Positions 1-8,466 of a DNA stretch of 64,000 nt are shown here, piece by piece. The stretch's first letter is position 1; each line of letters starts with the position of its first letter. Both the position numbers and the translations under genes were made by a program. Origin of the DNA: Arthrobacter sp. CAN_C5 (GTDB lineage: Bacteria; Actinomycetota; Actinomycetes; Actinomycetales; Micrococcaceae). The stretch covers positions 1,922,001 to 1,986,000 of the forward strand of contig NZ_JAGGMZ010000001.1 of the NCBI RefSeq assembly GCF_017875735.1, in the 5' to 3' direction. A model generated the notes under the pieces. That model was not told the DNA's origin and ran no database searches. It saw nothing but the letters and a program-made list of their open reading frames with translations.

Positions 1-103
1 ACAGGACATCGTCCCGGAGTTCCTCTGCGAGTTTCGGTGCGTCCCCCGTGCTGTTGGGGTTGAAAACAATCGTGATTAGTGCGAAACCGTGCGGTGCATC
101 CAT
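1..103 (-). CDS. Diacylglycerol kinase-family lipid kinase, N-terminal fragment (cut by window edge)
   Basis: Only the first 34 codons lie inside the window. The peptide begins MDAPHGFALITIVFNPNSTG, and the stretch IVFNPNSTGDAPKLAEEL resembles the first strand and nucleotide-binding loop (NPxSG type) that open the DAGK catalytic domain. An AAAGGG ribosome-binding sequence lies about ten bases before the ATG. Such enzymes phosphorylate diacylglycerol or related lipids at the inner membrane face. The neighbouring hydrolase gene is on the same strand just upstream, so the two may be co-transcribed. The family call rests on a short stretch only; the rest of the gene lies outside the window. Confidence 0.55.
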   Translation of the reverse strand, partial: MDAPHGFALITIVFNPNSTGDAPKLAEELRDDVL

Positions 104-170
104 GAGTGAAACCCTTTCGTAGCTGTTGGCCCTATCGCCTTGGTACTACCGCGTCCCTTCGTCCTGCTTC

Positions 171-2012
171 TTAGGGCGACCCGATGAAGCGAGGCGTATT
201 TGCAGCGTGTTCTGGTAGGCAATCGTTGCTGTGGGTAACGAACCCGATGATGTGGTGTGCGACGGTGCCCGGTGCGCTGTGATGGACTGCGTGCGGTGCC
301 CCTGCGACCACGGTCAGAGTGCTGTCGCTGGACGAGTCGGCGAGGCTGCGTGACCACGCGATGCCTGCGACCAGGTCACGGGATCCGCGCAGGATGAGGA
401 CGGGTTGGGTTGCACGGGGCAAACGTTCCTCTAAGCGGTAGGCCATGGCGATGCCTAGTTCCGCCAAGTACCATCGAGGCCCGCAGCGCAGGACATCCAG
501 GAACTGGACGGCGTTGAGTAGCGGCTCCTCGAGGAAAGAGTTCAGGCCCAGTGTGAGCGCCTGCTGGGCGATGGTGCGTCGGCGCTCATCAACGGCTGCT
601 CCGATGAGCACGAGGTGGGACACGAGGTCAGGTCGTTGGATGGCCAGTTCCGTTGCTGTTTGCACCCCCATCGAGTGCCCGACGATCGTGCAGGAGGAAA
701 CCCCTATGTCGTCCATGAGTGCTGCAACGAGCTCGGCGTTGGCGGGGTTGGTGACCTCGTCCGCTGGTCGGTGCGTCCAACCGTATCCGGGTAGATCGAT
801 CACGAGCACTCTCCCCTGCCGGGAAAGGTATCGACCCAGCCTCAGGAAGTACCGGTGGGACATGCCGATACCGTGGATGAGGACGAACACGGTACGGGCG
901 GTCGGGACTGTGCCCGCCACTTCGTGGATCACACTGTGATGTTCGAGAAGGTACGCACGGCACTGACGATCACCGACCGTGATACTGCGCCAGTCCGGCT
1001 TCGTCACCGGGTTTTTTGCCCGCGCCGGAGCTGGCAGGGCGGGCCGCAGGGAGGTCTTGGTGTCTTCAGCGCTGGAGGGGATCCAGGTCCTGTTGCTTTG
1101 GAGGTGGGCGGAGGGGATGTCTTTGACCAGGTTGAGGATGGCGTTTGCGACCAGGGGTGCGCCGGTGCGGTGTGCGGCGTGGGGTTGGCCGGGTATCTCC
1201 GTTGCGCGTCCATCGGAGGCTCGTCGGGCAAGCTTCTGACACCATGCCCGGTTTGCGATCGGATCAAGGGACCCTCGGATAATCAGCACCGGCTGAGTGA
1301 GGCTGGCCACCTTATCATCGAGGCGATAGGTCAGCATGACGGGTAGTTCCGCTAGGTACCAGCGAATTCCGCACTTCAGGTAGGCCGCAGTGACCAGGAG
1401 ATTGGTAACTGGTCGCTCGAGCAGGGTGTTGAAGGCTAGGACCAGGGAGTTCCGGGTAGCGGAAGGATGGGCAGTGTCCGTGACCGGACCGATGAGCACG
1501 ATAGCTGAGACAAGCTTAGGGTGTTGCGCTGCGAGTTCGGTGACGAACTGGGCGCCCATGGAGTGCCCGATGACGACGCATCCGGAAAGCTGAGCATTTT
1601 TCAGTGCGTCTGCGATGACGTGTGCGTAATCAGAGACGCTGAGTTGTTGGGATGGTGTCGGTGTTCCTCCGAAGCCGGGAAGGTCGAACACGACGGTGTC
1701 ACCGTAGGGGATCAGGTGTGCCTGTAACCGGGCGAAGTAGCGGTGTGACATTCCGATGCCATGCACAAACACGAAGACCGGCCGGACCCGGGAATCCGTA
1801 GATACCCTCTGTGATGTGTGCAGACGGTACGACACGTCAAGCGGTCCCCCGGCCCGCGCGGGAATGGTCGTCGCGAGGGCAGTCGTCTGCGAGGTGGTCA
1901 TACCATGCAACGCAGCCAGTGCTGGGTTACCGGCTGGCCCGTTTCCGGTCCGTAGACGCGAGGCTCCGCCCCGAATGAGCGATCGGAAGTGCCTACTGAA
2001 TCTGTTCGTCAT
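171..2012 (-). CDS. Tandem alpha/beta-hydrolase fusion protein (two hydrolase domains)
   Basis: 613 residues containing two complete alpha/beta-hydrolase folds in a row. Each half has the oxyanion-loop HGIGMSHRYF, a nucleophile elbow (GHSMGAQ in the first, GHSMGVQ in the second), a late acid (RGSLD, RGSRD) and a final histidine (GQPHAAH, GAPHAVHH), so both triads look intact. The halves are clearly similar to each other, as expected from internal duplication, and are joined by a Pro/Ser-rich linker at about residues 300-345. The N-terminus is basic with no convincing signal peptide. The start was taken as the first ATG in frame; later starts are possible. Substrate is unknown; esterase or lipase-like activity is only a family-level guess. 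Confidence 0.8.
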   Translation of the reverse strand: MTNRFSRHFRSLIRGGASRLRTGNGPAGNPALAALHGMTTSQTTALATTIPARAGGPLDVSYRLHTSQRVSTDSRVRPVFVFVHGIGMSHRYFARLQAHLIPYGDTVVFDLPGFGGTPTPSQQLSVSDYAHVIADALKNAQLSGCVVIGHSMGAQFVTELAAQHPKLVSAIVLIGPVTDTAHPSATRNSLVLAFNTLLERPVTNLLVTAAYLKCGIRWYLAELPVMLTYRLDDKVASLTQPVLIIRGSLDPIANRAWCQKLARRASDGRATEIPGQPHAAHRTGAPLVANAILNLVKDIPSAHLQSNRTWIPSSAEDTKTSLRPALPAPARAKNPVTKPDWRSITVGDRQCRAYLLEHHSVIHEVAGTVPTARTVFVLIHGIGMSHRYFLRLGRYLSRQGRVLVIDLPGYGWTHRPADEVTNPANAELVAALMDDIGVSSCTIVGHSMGVQTATELAIQRPDLVSHLVLIGAAVDERRRTIAQQALTLGLNSFLEEPLLNAVQFLDVLRCGPRWYLAELGIAMAYRLEERLPRATQPVLILRGSRDLVAGIAWSRSLADSSSDSTLTVVAGAPHAVHHSAPGTVAHHIIGFVTHSNDCLPEHAANTPRFIGSP

Positions 2013-2256
2013 AGGGTTGTCGAATCGCTTTCGAAGTATGGAAGGTGCGACGCTGCAGAAACTTCGGAGTCGCCGGTGCCGGTTGGTGCTCGAACAGCAA
2101 GTTCAATCCGGCGCCGCGTTTGCGATGTTTGGGTGTCATCCATGGGGTCCTTGGTGACTGCGAATGTGGTGAGGTGAATACTGTCCCGAATCCATGTATC
2201 CCGACCCACGTCATCGGTTGATCCCGCTGTTGTGGGAGAGGCAGTTGAAGGGCATC

Positions 2257-2296
2257 GATCCCCGCACCCGGAGTAAGTGGCCCGGGTGCGGGGATC
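2257..2296. terminator. Strong 15-bp hairpin, probable terminator
   Basis: A perfect inverted repeat of 15 bp (2257-2271 and 2282-2296) encloses a 10-base loop. It lies 11 bases past the stop of the small minus-strand reading frame at 2308-2415 and in front of the hydrolase gene, so it could end the former transcript. There is no long T-run on either side. Confidence 0.55.
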
Positions 2297-2307
2297 ATCG
2301 CGTCGTG

Positions 2308-2415
2308 CTAGGAGTTGTGGTGCTCGCGACTTCCGGACTTCGCCAGCCCGCGGGCTACCATGTAGCCGATCGTGAGGAAGGTGGTCAGCTCCATGCCCTG
2401 GTGTGCGTCGAACAT
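2308..2415 (-). CDS. Possible 35-residue small protein
   Basis: A short frame encoding 35 residues, starting MFDAHQGMELTTFLTIGYMV and ending in a charged tail. A GAGG motif sits about seven bases before the ATG, and a strong hairpin follows the stop, an arrangement that suggests a real small gene. The middle (residues 9-24) is moderately hydrophobic and could form a short amphipathic or membrane helix. I do not recognise the family. It may equally be the tail of a decayed gene. Confidence 0.4.
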   Translation of the reverse strand: MFDAHQGMELTTFLTIGYMVARGLAKSGSREHHNS

Positions 2416-3175
2416 GTCGATGCCTCATTGGTATTCGTATTGAGTATTCTCCTGAAGTGTCTTGGGGGGGGTGCCGTCATCGGCGGCGGATACCGTGCTC
2501 AGAGATGAGCCGATCCGCGGGTGAAGTGGAGTGCAAAATGGGCCGCAGTTTTCTCTACGGAATGCTCTACACCATAAAGTTAAGGCGTAGAGGCCAGGAA
2601 AGCAAGCCGACTTACTATCGACTTGCCAGAGACGGTTAGGGATCTATCTGAGCGAGCAGATGGAGCCTGCCTCACCGGGCGGGACAGGGCTGCGCAGCTA
2701 TGTCCGTCTCAGATCCCACCGGTGGAGGCAACAGCACTCTGCGGACAGTTCGGAAGGGGCGAGCCAAGATCGCGACATTGGACTACCTGGTCCGAAGCCT
2801 GAGGCCAGATGGGCCCACTTCACGGTGCAAAAAGGGTCTCCACTTCGGTTTGACATTCTGATCCGTGCGGCCCGCAGGTCCACTACAGTGCAGGGCGCAT
2901 CGAGGACGACGTCGAGTACCAGTTCAGTGGTCATTCCGCTCTCGAATCGCTGTGCCGCCCACGTCACCGTCGTCCCGTACGGCATGTCTCTCGCCGACGC
3001 GGGGCAGCGCATCGGGGACCGTCACCAGGAGGAATAGGGCGGATTTAAATTGATTGGATTCATGGGACCCCTGCACAGCATCGGGCGCTCCCATTAATCC
3101 TTTCCGCCTGCATGGTGAATCACCTAAGCGGCCCCTAGCCGTACGATCCGCCCGCCCTTGGGGTAAAGTTGTCAA
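2416..3175. other. 760-bp stretch without a convincing gene
   Basis: Several overlapping short frames exist on both strands (for example 2698-3012 minus and 2660-3037 plus), but none has a recognisable domain together with a good ribosome-binding site. I see no clear repeat. It may hold decayed coding sequence. A weak GGGGTAAAG ribosome-binding sequence for the PAP2 gene lies at its right end. Confidence 0.5.
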
Positions 3176-4231
3176 GTGAGAATTCAAGCCAAACGCGGTG
3201 GCTCCCCGTGGCGGGGTCTCTTTGGCATCCCATTAATCACTACGGCTTCTTTCATGCTGCTGATGGTGGTTACGGCCGCTATCAACGGGTTGCCAGTGCG
3301 TGACCCGGACGGATTTCTCGGTCCGAGTTACGTCCGCCTACCGTTGATCGTTGTGCTGGTGATGGTGGCCGACGTAGTGCCGCGGGTGCTTGCCGGACGG
3401 CCGGATGTACGAGACTTGCTCCGCACAACCGGCACAATACTCAAATCGCGGTGGACGATGCCGCGGCTGGCAGCCATCACCGCCGGGCTGGCGAGTTTCT
3501 ATCTCTCCTATGTGGCATACCGCAACCTGAAAAGCTTCCTACCATTTCTTCGGGATCGTCTGACGGACTCCATGCTGGTAGATACCGACAGGTGGTTCAC
3601 CGGCGGCGGCAACCCAAGCGACATCCTCCACGAATTACTGGGAACGAGCTTCACCGCAGAGTTCCTCTCTGTTGTCTACGTATCCTTCTTGATCTTCGTT
3701 CCACTCTCGCTTGCCGTGGCAATGGTGTGGTCCGATGATTTCTCCCACGGGGCGTGGTACGTGAGCGCCCTGTGTTTCAACTGGATTCTCGGCACTGCCA
3801 CGTATTATCTCCTACCGTCGTTAGGGCCGGTCTACGTCGAGGAGTCCTCGTTCGCCGATCTGCCGATCACCGCGACGTCGGAACTCCAAGATTCGCTGTA
3901 CGAAAACCGGTTGGCGGTCCTCGTCGATCCGCATGCAACACAGGCGGTACATGGGATTGCCGCGTTCGCATCCCTGCACGTCTCAATCGTTTTTACAGCT
4001 GCACTCATGGCGCAACTGGTTGGTTTGCCAAAGCCGGTCCGATGGTCGTTGTGGGCTTACGTCGTGTTTACCGCTCTGGCGACCGTCTATTTCGGGTGGC
4101 ACTACATACTCGACGTCCCGGCCGGACTTGCCATCGGCGGTTTATCCGTGTGGTTGGCCGCTCTTGCAACAGGCATCATTCGCTTCCCAAGTCGGCGCCG
4201 GAACATTCCGAAGCTTCGGCCCACGGCTTAG
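3176..4231 (+). CDS. PAP2-superfamily integral membrane phosphatase / inositol phosphotransferase-like
   Basis: 351 residues with about six membrane segments. The C-terminal half has the PAP2 signature blocks: SLHVS near residue 266 (central serine-histidine motif) and GWHYILDVPAG near residue 307 (third motif with catalytic histidine and aspartate). Proteins of this shape remove phosphate from, or transfer headgroups between, phospholipids at the outer face of the membrane; actinobacterial members also resemble AUR1/inositol-phosphoceramide synthase-like enzymes. A GTG start was chosen because it follows GGGGTAAAG and no better start precedes the first membrane segment. With the lipid kinase and hydrolase upstream this may reflect envelope-lipid turnover, but they are not one operon. 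Confidence 0.75.
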   Translation: MRIQAKRGGSPWRGLFGIPLITTASFMLLMVVTAAINGLPVRDPDGFLGPSYVRLPLIVVLVMVADVVPRVLAGRPDVRDLLRTTGTILKSRWTMPRLAAITAGLASFYLSYVAYRNLKSFLPFLRDRLTDSMLVDTDRWFTGGGNPSDILHELLGTSFTAEFLSVVYVSFLIFVPLSLAVAMVWSDDFSHGAWYVSALCFNWILGTATYYLLPSLGPVYVEESSFADLPITATSELQDSLYENRLAVLVDPHATQAVHGIAAFASLHVSIVFTAALMAQLVGLPKPVRWSLWAYVVFTALATVYFGWHYILDVPAGLAIGGLSVWLAALATGIIRFPSRRRNIPKLRPTA

Positions 4232-4339
4232 CGCAAGGTTTGAAGATGAGGTCTGAGGGGGACCAGTACGAGGTGGGAGCCGAGGCGTGGTAGTCAAATA
4301 AAACGTGCATCCAATGCATGCAGTGGAAACTGATGGTGC

Positions 4340-4564
4340 ATGTTCTCACCTGGATTACCCTCGCCCGGCGCAACGGTGGTCTTCACCTACCTTCTGCTAT
4401 GGCTTTTGAGCGCCTCCTTCAAACCCCGTTCGGACGTCTTTGGCAATAAACTGATACCGGAATCGTTCACCTTTCAGAACTATCTGACGGTCTGGCAGAA
4501 AGCCCCGCTGGCTCTGTGGATAGGGAACACCTGGTTGAAGGTCTGGAATTCTTGGTTACGTTGA
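4340..4564 (+). pseudogene. Broken carbohydrate ABC-transporter permease (MalG-type), N-terminal piece
   Basis: A frame of 74 codons whose middle reads LLLWLLSASFKP followed by LIPESFTFQNYLTVW and LALWIGNT. This is the first membrane segment and the conserved 'P..FT..NY..vw' stretch of MalG-like sugar permeases. Homology stops at about 4540, before the rest of the roughly 280-residue protein. The following 250 bp up to the IS3 element carry short stop-interrupted frames that I cannot identify. The true permease start may lie in a different frame just upstream, implying a frameshift too. No partner transporter genes are adjacent, so this is a relic. Confidence 0.65.
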
Positions 4565-4835
4565 TGCGGACCGTGTGAAGATTGGAAGAACACGGGATAG
4601 CAAACAAGATCCTCACAGACCCACCCGGGAGCATGAACCGCGTCGCAACCGAACTTTTGGAGTTACGAAACCGTCGCAGTGCGTGAATCAGGTGCTTCCC
4701 GAAATGTTGACGATATTGCTGGACATTGACAACGATGTGTCTGCACCTCGGCGCTTCGACTAACTCAAAGGAACAACGTTCCATGGCCATTTGGGCTGCT
4801 GCGTGAATTTCGGACAGCGGAGTTAGTGTTTTCTC

Positions 4836-5729
4836 TTACGCTGCCTGGTGCGGCTGCTGGTAACTGTAATGGACATCGTTGGGGTACTGGTAATCGAGGG
4901 CGGAATGCCGCCGCCGGCTGTTATAGAACCCTTCAATGTAGCGGATAACGTCCTTGCGGGCCTGCTCTTTTGTGGCGTAGACCGTGCGGTGGACTCGCTC
5001 GTTTTTCAGTGCTGAGAAAAACGATTCCGCGGCGGCATTGTCCCAGCACACCCCGGTGCGGCCCATGGAAGAACGCATGCCCAAGTCCTTGACAAGGGTT
5101 CGGAACGAGCCGGAGGTATAGACGCTGCCCCGATCTGAGTGCCAGGTAGCGCCGGGCCGGATCATGGTCGTGGCGGCGGCGTTGCGCAACGCGGTTTCGA
5201 CGAGCTCGGCACGCATGTGGTCGGCGATGGCCCACCCGACCACACGTTTGGAATAACAGTCGATCACGGTCGCCAGATAAATGAACCCCTGCCACGTGTG
5301 GATGTAGGTGATGTCCCCGACGAACTTCACCCCGGGCTCGGTGGCGGTGAAGTCTCGCTTGACCAGATCCGGGATCAACGCGGCAGCCTCGACATCGGCT
5401 TCGGTGGTGTTCCGGAACGGGCGCGGCTGGCAGGCAATAAGATTTTCATCACGCATAATTCTTCGCGCCAACTCCGGCGAACACTCAATGCCAGCGGCGG
5501 CCAGGTCGGCGTGAACACGCCGGTACCCGTACGTGCCGTCGGAATCGTCGAAGAAGCCCTTGATGAGGGCTGCAAGGACGTCCCTGCGGGCTGCTGTGGC
5601 CGATTGAGGGCGCTTGAGCCAGTTGTAGAACCCGGAGGTTGAGACGGCTAACCAAAGGCACATCTTCGTCACTGGATTGGTCTCGGCCGGGTCGTTTCGT
5701 TGGGAGTCGATGTATTCAAACTTGCTCAC
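4836..5729 (-). CDS. IS3-family transposase OrfB (DDE integrase core)
   Basis: 297 residues. An N-terminal HTH_21-like region (YGYRRVHADL) is followed by the rve catalytic core: FVGDITYIHTW gives the first aspartate, WHSDRGSVYTS the second, and GVCWDNAAAESFFSALKNE the glutamate, with the usual RRRHSALDY end. Full length for the family. The GTG start overlaps the last base of the orfA stop (TAGTG). Expression probably depends on translational coupling or frameshifting to an OrfAB fusion. Catalyses copy-and-paste transposition of its own element. Confidence 0.92.
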   Translation of the reverse strand: MSKFEYIDSQRNDPAETNPVTKMCLWLAVSTSGFYNWLKRPQSATAARRDVLAALIKGFFDDSDGTYGYRRVHADLAAAGIECSPELARRIMRDENLIACQPRPFRNTTEADVEAAALIPDLVKRDFTATEPGVKFVGDITYIHTWQGFIYLATVIDCYSKRVVGWAIADHMRAELVETALRNAAATTMIRPGATWHSDRGSVYTSGSFRTLVKDLGMRSSMGRTGVCWDNAAAESFFSALKNERVHRTVYATKEQARKDVIRYIEGFYNSRRRHSALDYQYPNDVHYSYQQPHQAA

Positions 5730-6025
5730 TACCGCTGCTCCCTCGCGAAGTAAGCGCTGGCTTTTTTCAAGAAAAGATTCTCCGCCAGCAGCTCCCGATT
5801 TTCCTTCTCAAGCACCTTCAGCCTGGCCAGCTCGGCGCCGGTCGCCGCGGCATCAGGACTGTTGTGGGTCTCCCGGTACTTGATCAACCAACGGCGCAGG
5901 GTCTCGGCGCCAATGCCATAGGACTTGGCCACATCCACCACCGGCTTGGACGTGCTGATAACTTCACGGCAGAGATCATCCTTGAAGTCCTGGGTATACG
6001 AACGGCGTGATCTTGATGCAGACAT
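5729..6025 (-). CDS. IS3-family transposase OrfA (helix-turn-helix)
   Basis: 98 residues: a transposase_8-type HTH (YTQDFKDDLCREVI, then VAKSYGIGAETLRRWL) and a leucine-zipper-like helix (LKVLEKENRELLAENLFLKK) that mediates multimerisation in this family. OrfB lies in the -1 frame. A run of six A bases sits near the end, but it reads TTG AAA AAA GCC in the orfA frame, which is not the canonical A-AAA-AAG register, so efficient slippage there is uncertain. DNA-binding subunit for terminal repeats. Confidence 0.9.
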   Translation of the reverse strand: MSASRSRRSYTQDFKDDLCREVISTSKPVVDVAKSYGIGAETLRRWLIKYRETHNSPDAAATGAELARLKVLEKENRELLAENLFLKKASAYFAREQR

Positions 6026-6181
6026 GCTGCTGGTCTCACTTTCAGTAGAACCCCCATTTTAAGAGGGCTCACTGTCCTAAATCTCCACAGCAGTCCAATT
6101 CTTACGATCAATACTTGGGTTGAACACTTCGTAGAGCGCCTGGACGGAATCTGTCAAGGCGTTTGAGACACAGCTAAGTGG

Positions 6182-6754
6182 TTAGGCGTGTGCGGGGACC
6201 TCGCTTTGCTGGGGCTGGTTGATCCACGCCGCCGTGGGGCCCACCGGCGGCGCCGGCGGTTGACCGAACCGGTGCGGGGTCGCCGCGTAGGCGTCCTGGA
6301 GCACCGCGGCCCGGCGGCCCTGGATGGCCGCGTAGGTGCCGTCGAAGACCGTCGCGGGGGTATGCAGCCCGATCCCGGAATGGCGGTGTTCGAAATTATA
6401 GTAAAGGAAGAATTCGTTGGCCCAGGCGACCGCGTCTTGGCGGGAGCCAAACCGCCCCGGGTAGGAGTGGTGATACTTCGTGGTCTTGAACGCCGCCTCG
6501 GAATACGGGTTGTCGTTGGAAACGCGGGGCCGTGAATGGCTGCGGTCGATGCCCAGATCGATCATCAGCTCGGCGACCGGTTTGGACGTCCCCCGGTCGG
6601 CGTGGATCACGCCCGGGGTGCCGTGGATCATGACCGCGTCGGCGATGAAGTCCTTGGAGCCCAGCCCGGACTCGCGGGTGGTGATGTGCCAGTGCACGAC
6701 GTAGCGGGAGAACAGGTCAATGATGACCATCAGGTCGTAGTAGACGCCCCGGAT
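6182..6754 (-). pseudogene. C-terminal half of an IS3-family transposase OrfB (element X)
   Basis: The sequence begins abruptly at the junction (6754/6755) and runs through YYDLMVIIDLFSRYVV, the second catalytic aspartate in GVIHADRGTSK, RVSNDNPYSEAAFKTTKYH with the glutamate, and FEHRHSGIGLHTPATV. The N-terminal HTH and first part of the catalytic core are missing. It is similar but not identical to the intact transposases at 15.7 and 60.1 kb, so it stems from a third, diverged member of the same family. A methionine at 6730 allows a 182-residue frame, but the product would lack the first catalytic residue region and DNA-binding part. Confidence 0.8.
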
Positions 6755-7695
6755 GGGTGCGGTCGGCGACCGAACCGTTCGGGGTGGGCGTGGTAGGCGG
6801 CGGTGAGGGTGTTCTGCCGGTCCTGGTCGATGGCGTCGGCGGTGCCGAAGTGGACCGAGGCCGGGGTGTGCCAGGCAATGCCGGAATGACGGTGGATGTA
6901 GTTGTACTCGTAGAAGAAGCCGGCGCAGAACTCGCGGGCGTGTGCCAGCGACGCGAAGGACGCCAGGAACTCGGGCAGGTATTTCAGCGTCTTGAACTGG
7001 GCCTCACTGAACGGGTTGTCGTTGCTCACCCGGGGCCGTGAGTGCGACCGGGCCACTCCCAGATCGGTCAGCAGCGCCGAGACGGGTTTGGAGGTCATCG
7101 AGGTGCCGCGGTCGGCGTGCACGGTGTGTGGGATAGCGCCGTTACGTTCGATGGCCTCCGCGAGGAAGTCGGCTGCCAGCAGGGAGTCCTCGACCGGGGA
7201 GATGATCCAGGATGGGTTGAACCGCGAGTAGATGTCGATCAGCACGTAGAGCTGGTAGAAGACCCCCTTGTCCGGGCCGCGCAGTTTGGTGATGTCCCAG
7301 GTCCATACCTGCGACGGCCCGTCGGCGAGCAGCTCGGGTTTGATCTTTGCCGGATGGGTCGCGAGCCGCCGGCGTTCGCGGCTTTGGCCGGCCGCCCGGG
7401 CGATCCGATACATCGAGGACACTGAGCACCAGTAGCGAGCCTCATCGAGCTCGCGGGCCCAGATCTGGCCGATCGCCAGATCCGCGTACGCCGGAATGTT
7501 GATCAGCGCGAGCACCGCCGCCCGCTCGGCGCCCGAGAGCGCCTGGCCGTTTTCAGGCACGGCCCGGGCCGGTCGCGGACCCTGCACCGGACCGCGGGCG
7601 TGGCGGTAGTGGGTGGCCCGTGGGCGACCCAGCAGGGCGCAGGACCTGGTGATTGGTATCCCCGCCGCACGTAGCTCGGTGAATGTCGCGCTCAT
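6730..7695 (-). pseudogene. IS3-family transposase OrfB, copy 1, with altered C-terminus
   Basis: 321 residues, identical to the 333-residue copy at 15698-16699 up to FGRRPHP. After that the frame runs across the junction into element X and ends SGASTTT, losing the normal last residues (related to WINQPEN). The catalytic residues (first Asp in WTWDITKL, second in HADRGTSMTSK, Glu in SNDNPFSEAQF) are all present, so it might still work, but its own left terminal repeat is gone. The start overlaps the orfA stop by four bases. Confidence 0.8.
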
Positions 7696-8135
7696 CGCTT
7701 CGTCGACGACGTCGGCGCGTCCGTGCTCTCGGAGATGTGCTCCAAGAGCCCTTGTAGTTTTCCCATGATCTCCACCACCGCCGCCGACTCCGCCAGCTCG
7801 CGGGTCAGCCGCTGGTTCTCAGCCCGCAACCGGCCCGGATCGTCCTTGCCACCGGTAGCTGCGCGATGCGGACGTCGTGGGGCCAAGGCGCCACGGGTCA
7901 CCGCATCCCGCGCGGTCGTCCACTTCCGGATCTGGGACCGGTAGAGGCCCTCGCGGCGCAACACCGCAGCCTTGCTGCCGTGCGGGGCAGCCTCGTACTC
8001 CGCGACCACCCTGGCCCGGTACGCCGCGGTAAACGAACGCCGGAACGGACGAGGCTCCGGATCCACTACTGCCTCTCCTGCGCCGACCACCGGCTGATTA
8101 TTCGGGCCGGGAAGAACTGGACTGTTATCGCTCAT
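7692..8135 (-). CDS. IS3-family transposase OrfA, copy 1
   Basis: 147 residues with a transposase HTH (AYRARVVAEYEAAPHGSKAA, then GLYRSQIRKW) and a C-terminal coiled coil (RLRAENQRLTRELAESAAVV). It differs from copy 2 by one residue that I can see (PEPRPF here, PAPRPF there). The ATGA overlap with OrfB suggests coupled translation. Longer than OrfA of the IS at 4.8 kb, with an extended N-terminal tail typical of this subgroup. Confidence 0.88.
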   Translation of the reverse strand: MSDNSPVLPGPNNQPVVGAGEAVVDPEPRPFRRSFTAAYRARVVAEYEAAPHGSKAAVLRREGLYRSQIRKWTTARDAVTRGALAPRRPHRAATGGKDDPGRLRAENQRLTRELAESAAVVEIMGKLQGLLEHISESTDAPTSSTKR

Positions 8136-8294
8136 GAAACCTGTCTCCTGTCACCACCCTCCACGATGGACCCGGGGGCTCCGGGGTGTCTCACAACAGC
8201 CTGACAGGGAGGGGACAGATCCATCGTTATCGGGCGAGGCCTAAGCGCGCCGTACAACGTTAAAGCCGTATAAGACCGGGGAAGACACTCTCCC

Positions 8295-8339
8295 AGCAGA
8301 GGAGGGCCAAGGCCAGGGGGGCCTTGCCCCTCCTCTGCT
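8295..8339. repeat. Long inverted repeat, 20-bp arms
   Basis: Arms 8295-8314 and 8320-8339 pair at 19 of 20 positions around a five-base loop. No T-run follows on either side, so a classic intrinsic terminator is doubtful. It lies between the IS right end and the stress cluster and may insulate the cluster from IS transcription or be a remnant of another element. The rest of 8215-8668 has no gene. Confidence 0.7.
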
Positions 8340-8466
8340 TAGCGCCCACTGTGAGCGAATCTGAATGAACAGATGCCGTCGACTTAGTCTTACGCGCGCT
8401 GGGCGGCTCACTAAGAAGCTTTTACCAGCGGAAACTTTGTTTCCATGCACCCTTGCGAATAAACGC

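Larger units (their letters stand above)
4805..6085. mobile_element. IS3-family insertion sequence (about 1.28 kb)
   Basis: Two overlapping transposase frames on the minus strand are enclosed by imperfect terminal inverted repeats. The left end carries ATTTCGGACAGCG at about 4807 and the right end, read on the minus strand, ATTTAGGACAGTG at about 6082. The outermost bases and a target duplication could not be fixed by eye. Both frames are intact, so the element may still be active. Confidence 0.75.
6151..8214. mobile_element. Hybrid of two related IS3-family elements
   Basis: Left part (6151-6754) is the end and C-terminal transposase half of one element ('X'); its end reads CTGTCAAGGCGTTTGAGACA. 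Right part (6755-8214) matches the copy at 15759-17218 throughout, with one base difference that I noticed (T8056 against G17060), but lacks about the first 88 bp including its own left end. The right end contains TGTCTCACAACAGCCTGACAG, the reverse of the family end. The hybrid therefore keeps an end of the right type on each side although the two parts come from different elements. Confidence 0.75.

Noticed and set aside
2660-3037. 125-codon plus-strand frame (and the 104-codon minus-strand frame opposite)
   Set aside because: No ribosome-binding site plus domain for either; two competing frames in the same DNA with no way to choose by eye.
5760-5772. Programmed -1 frameshift at the A-run of IS3 orfA
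   Set aside because: The run reads TTG AAA AAA GCC in the orfA frame, so the usual A-AAA-AAG slip would misplace the first tRNA; not claimed, only possible.
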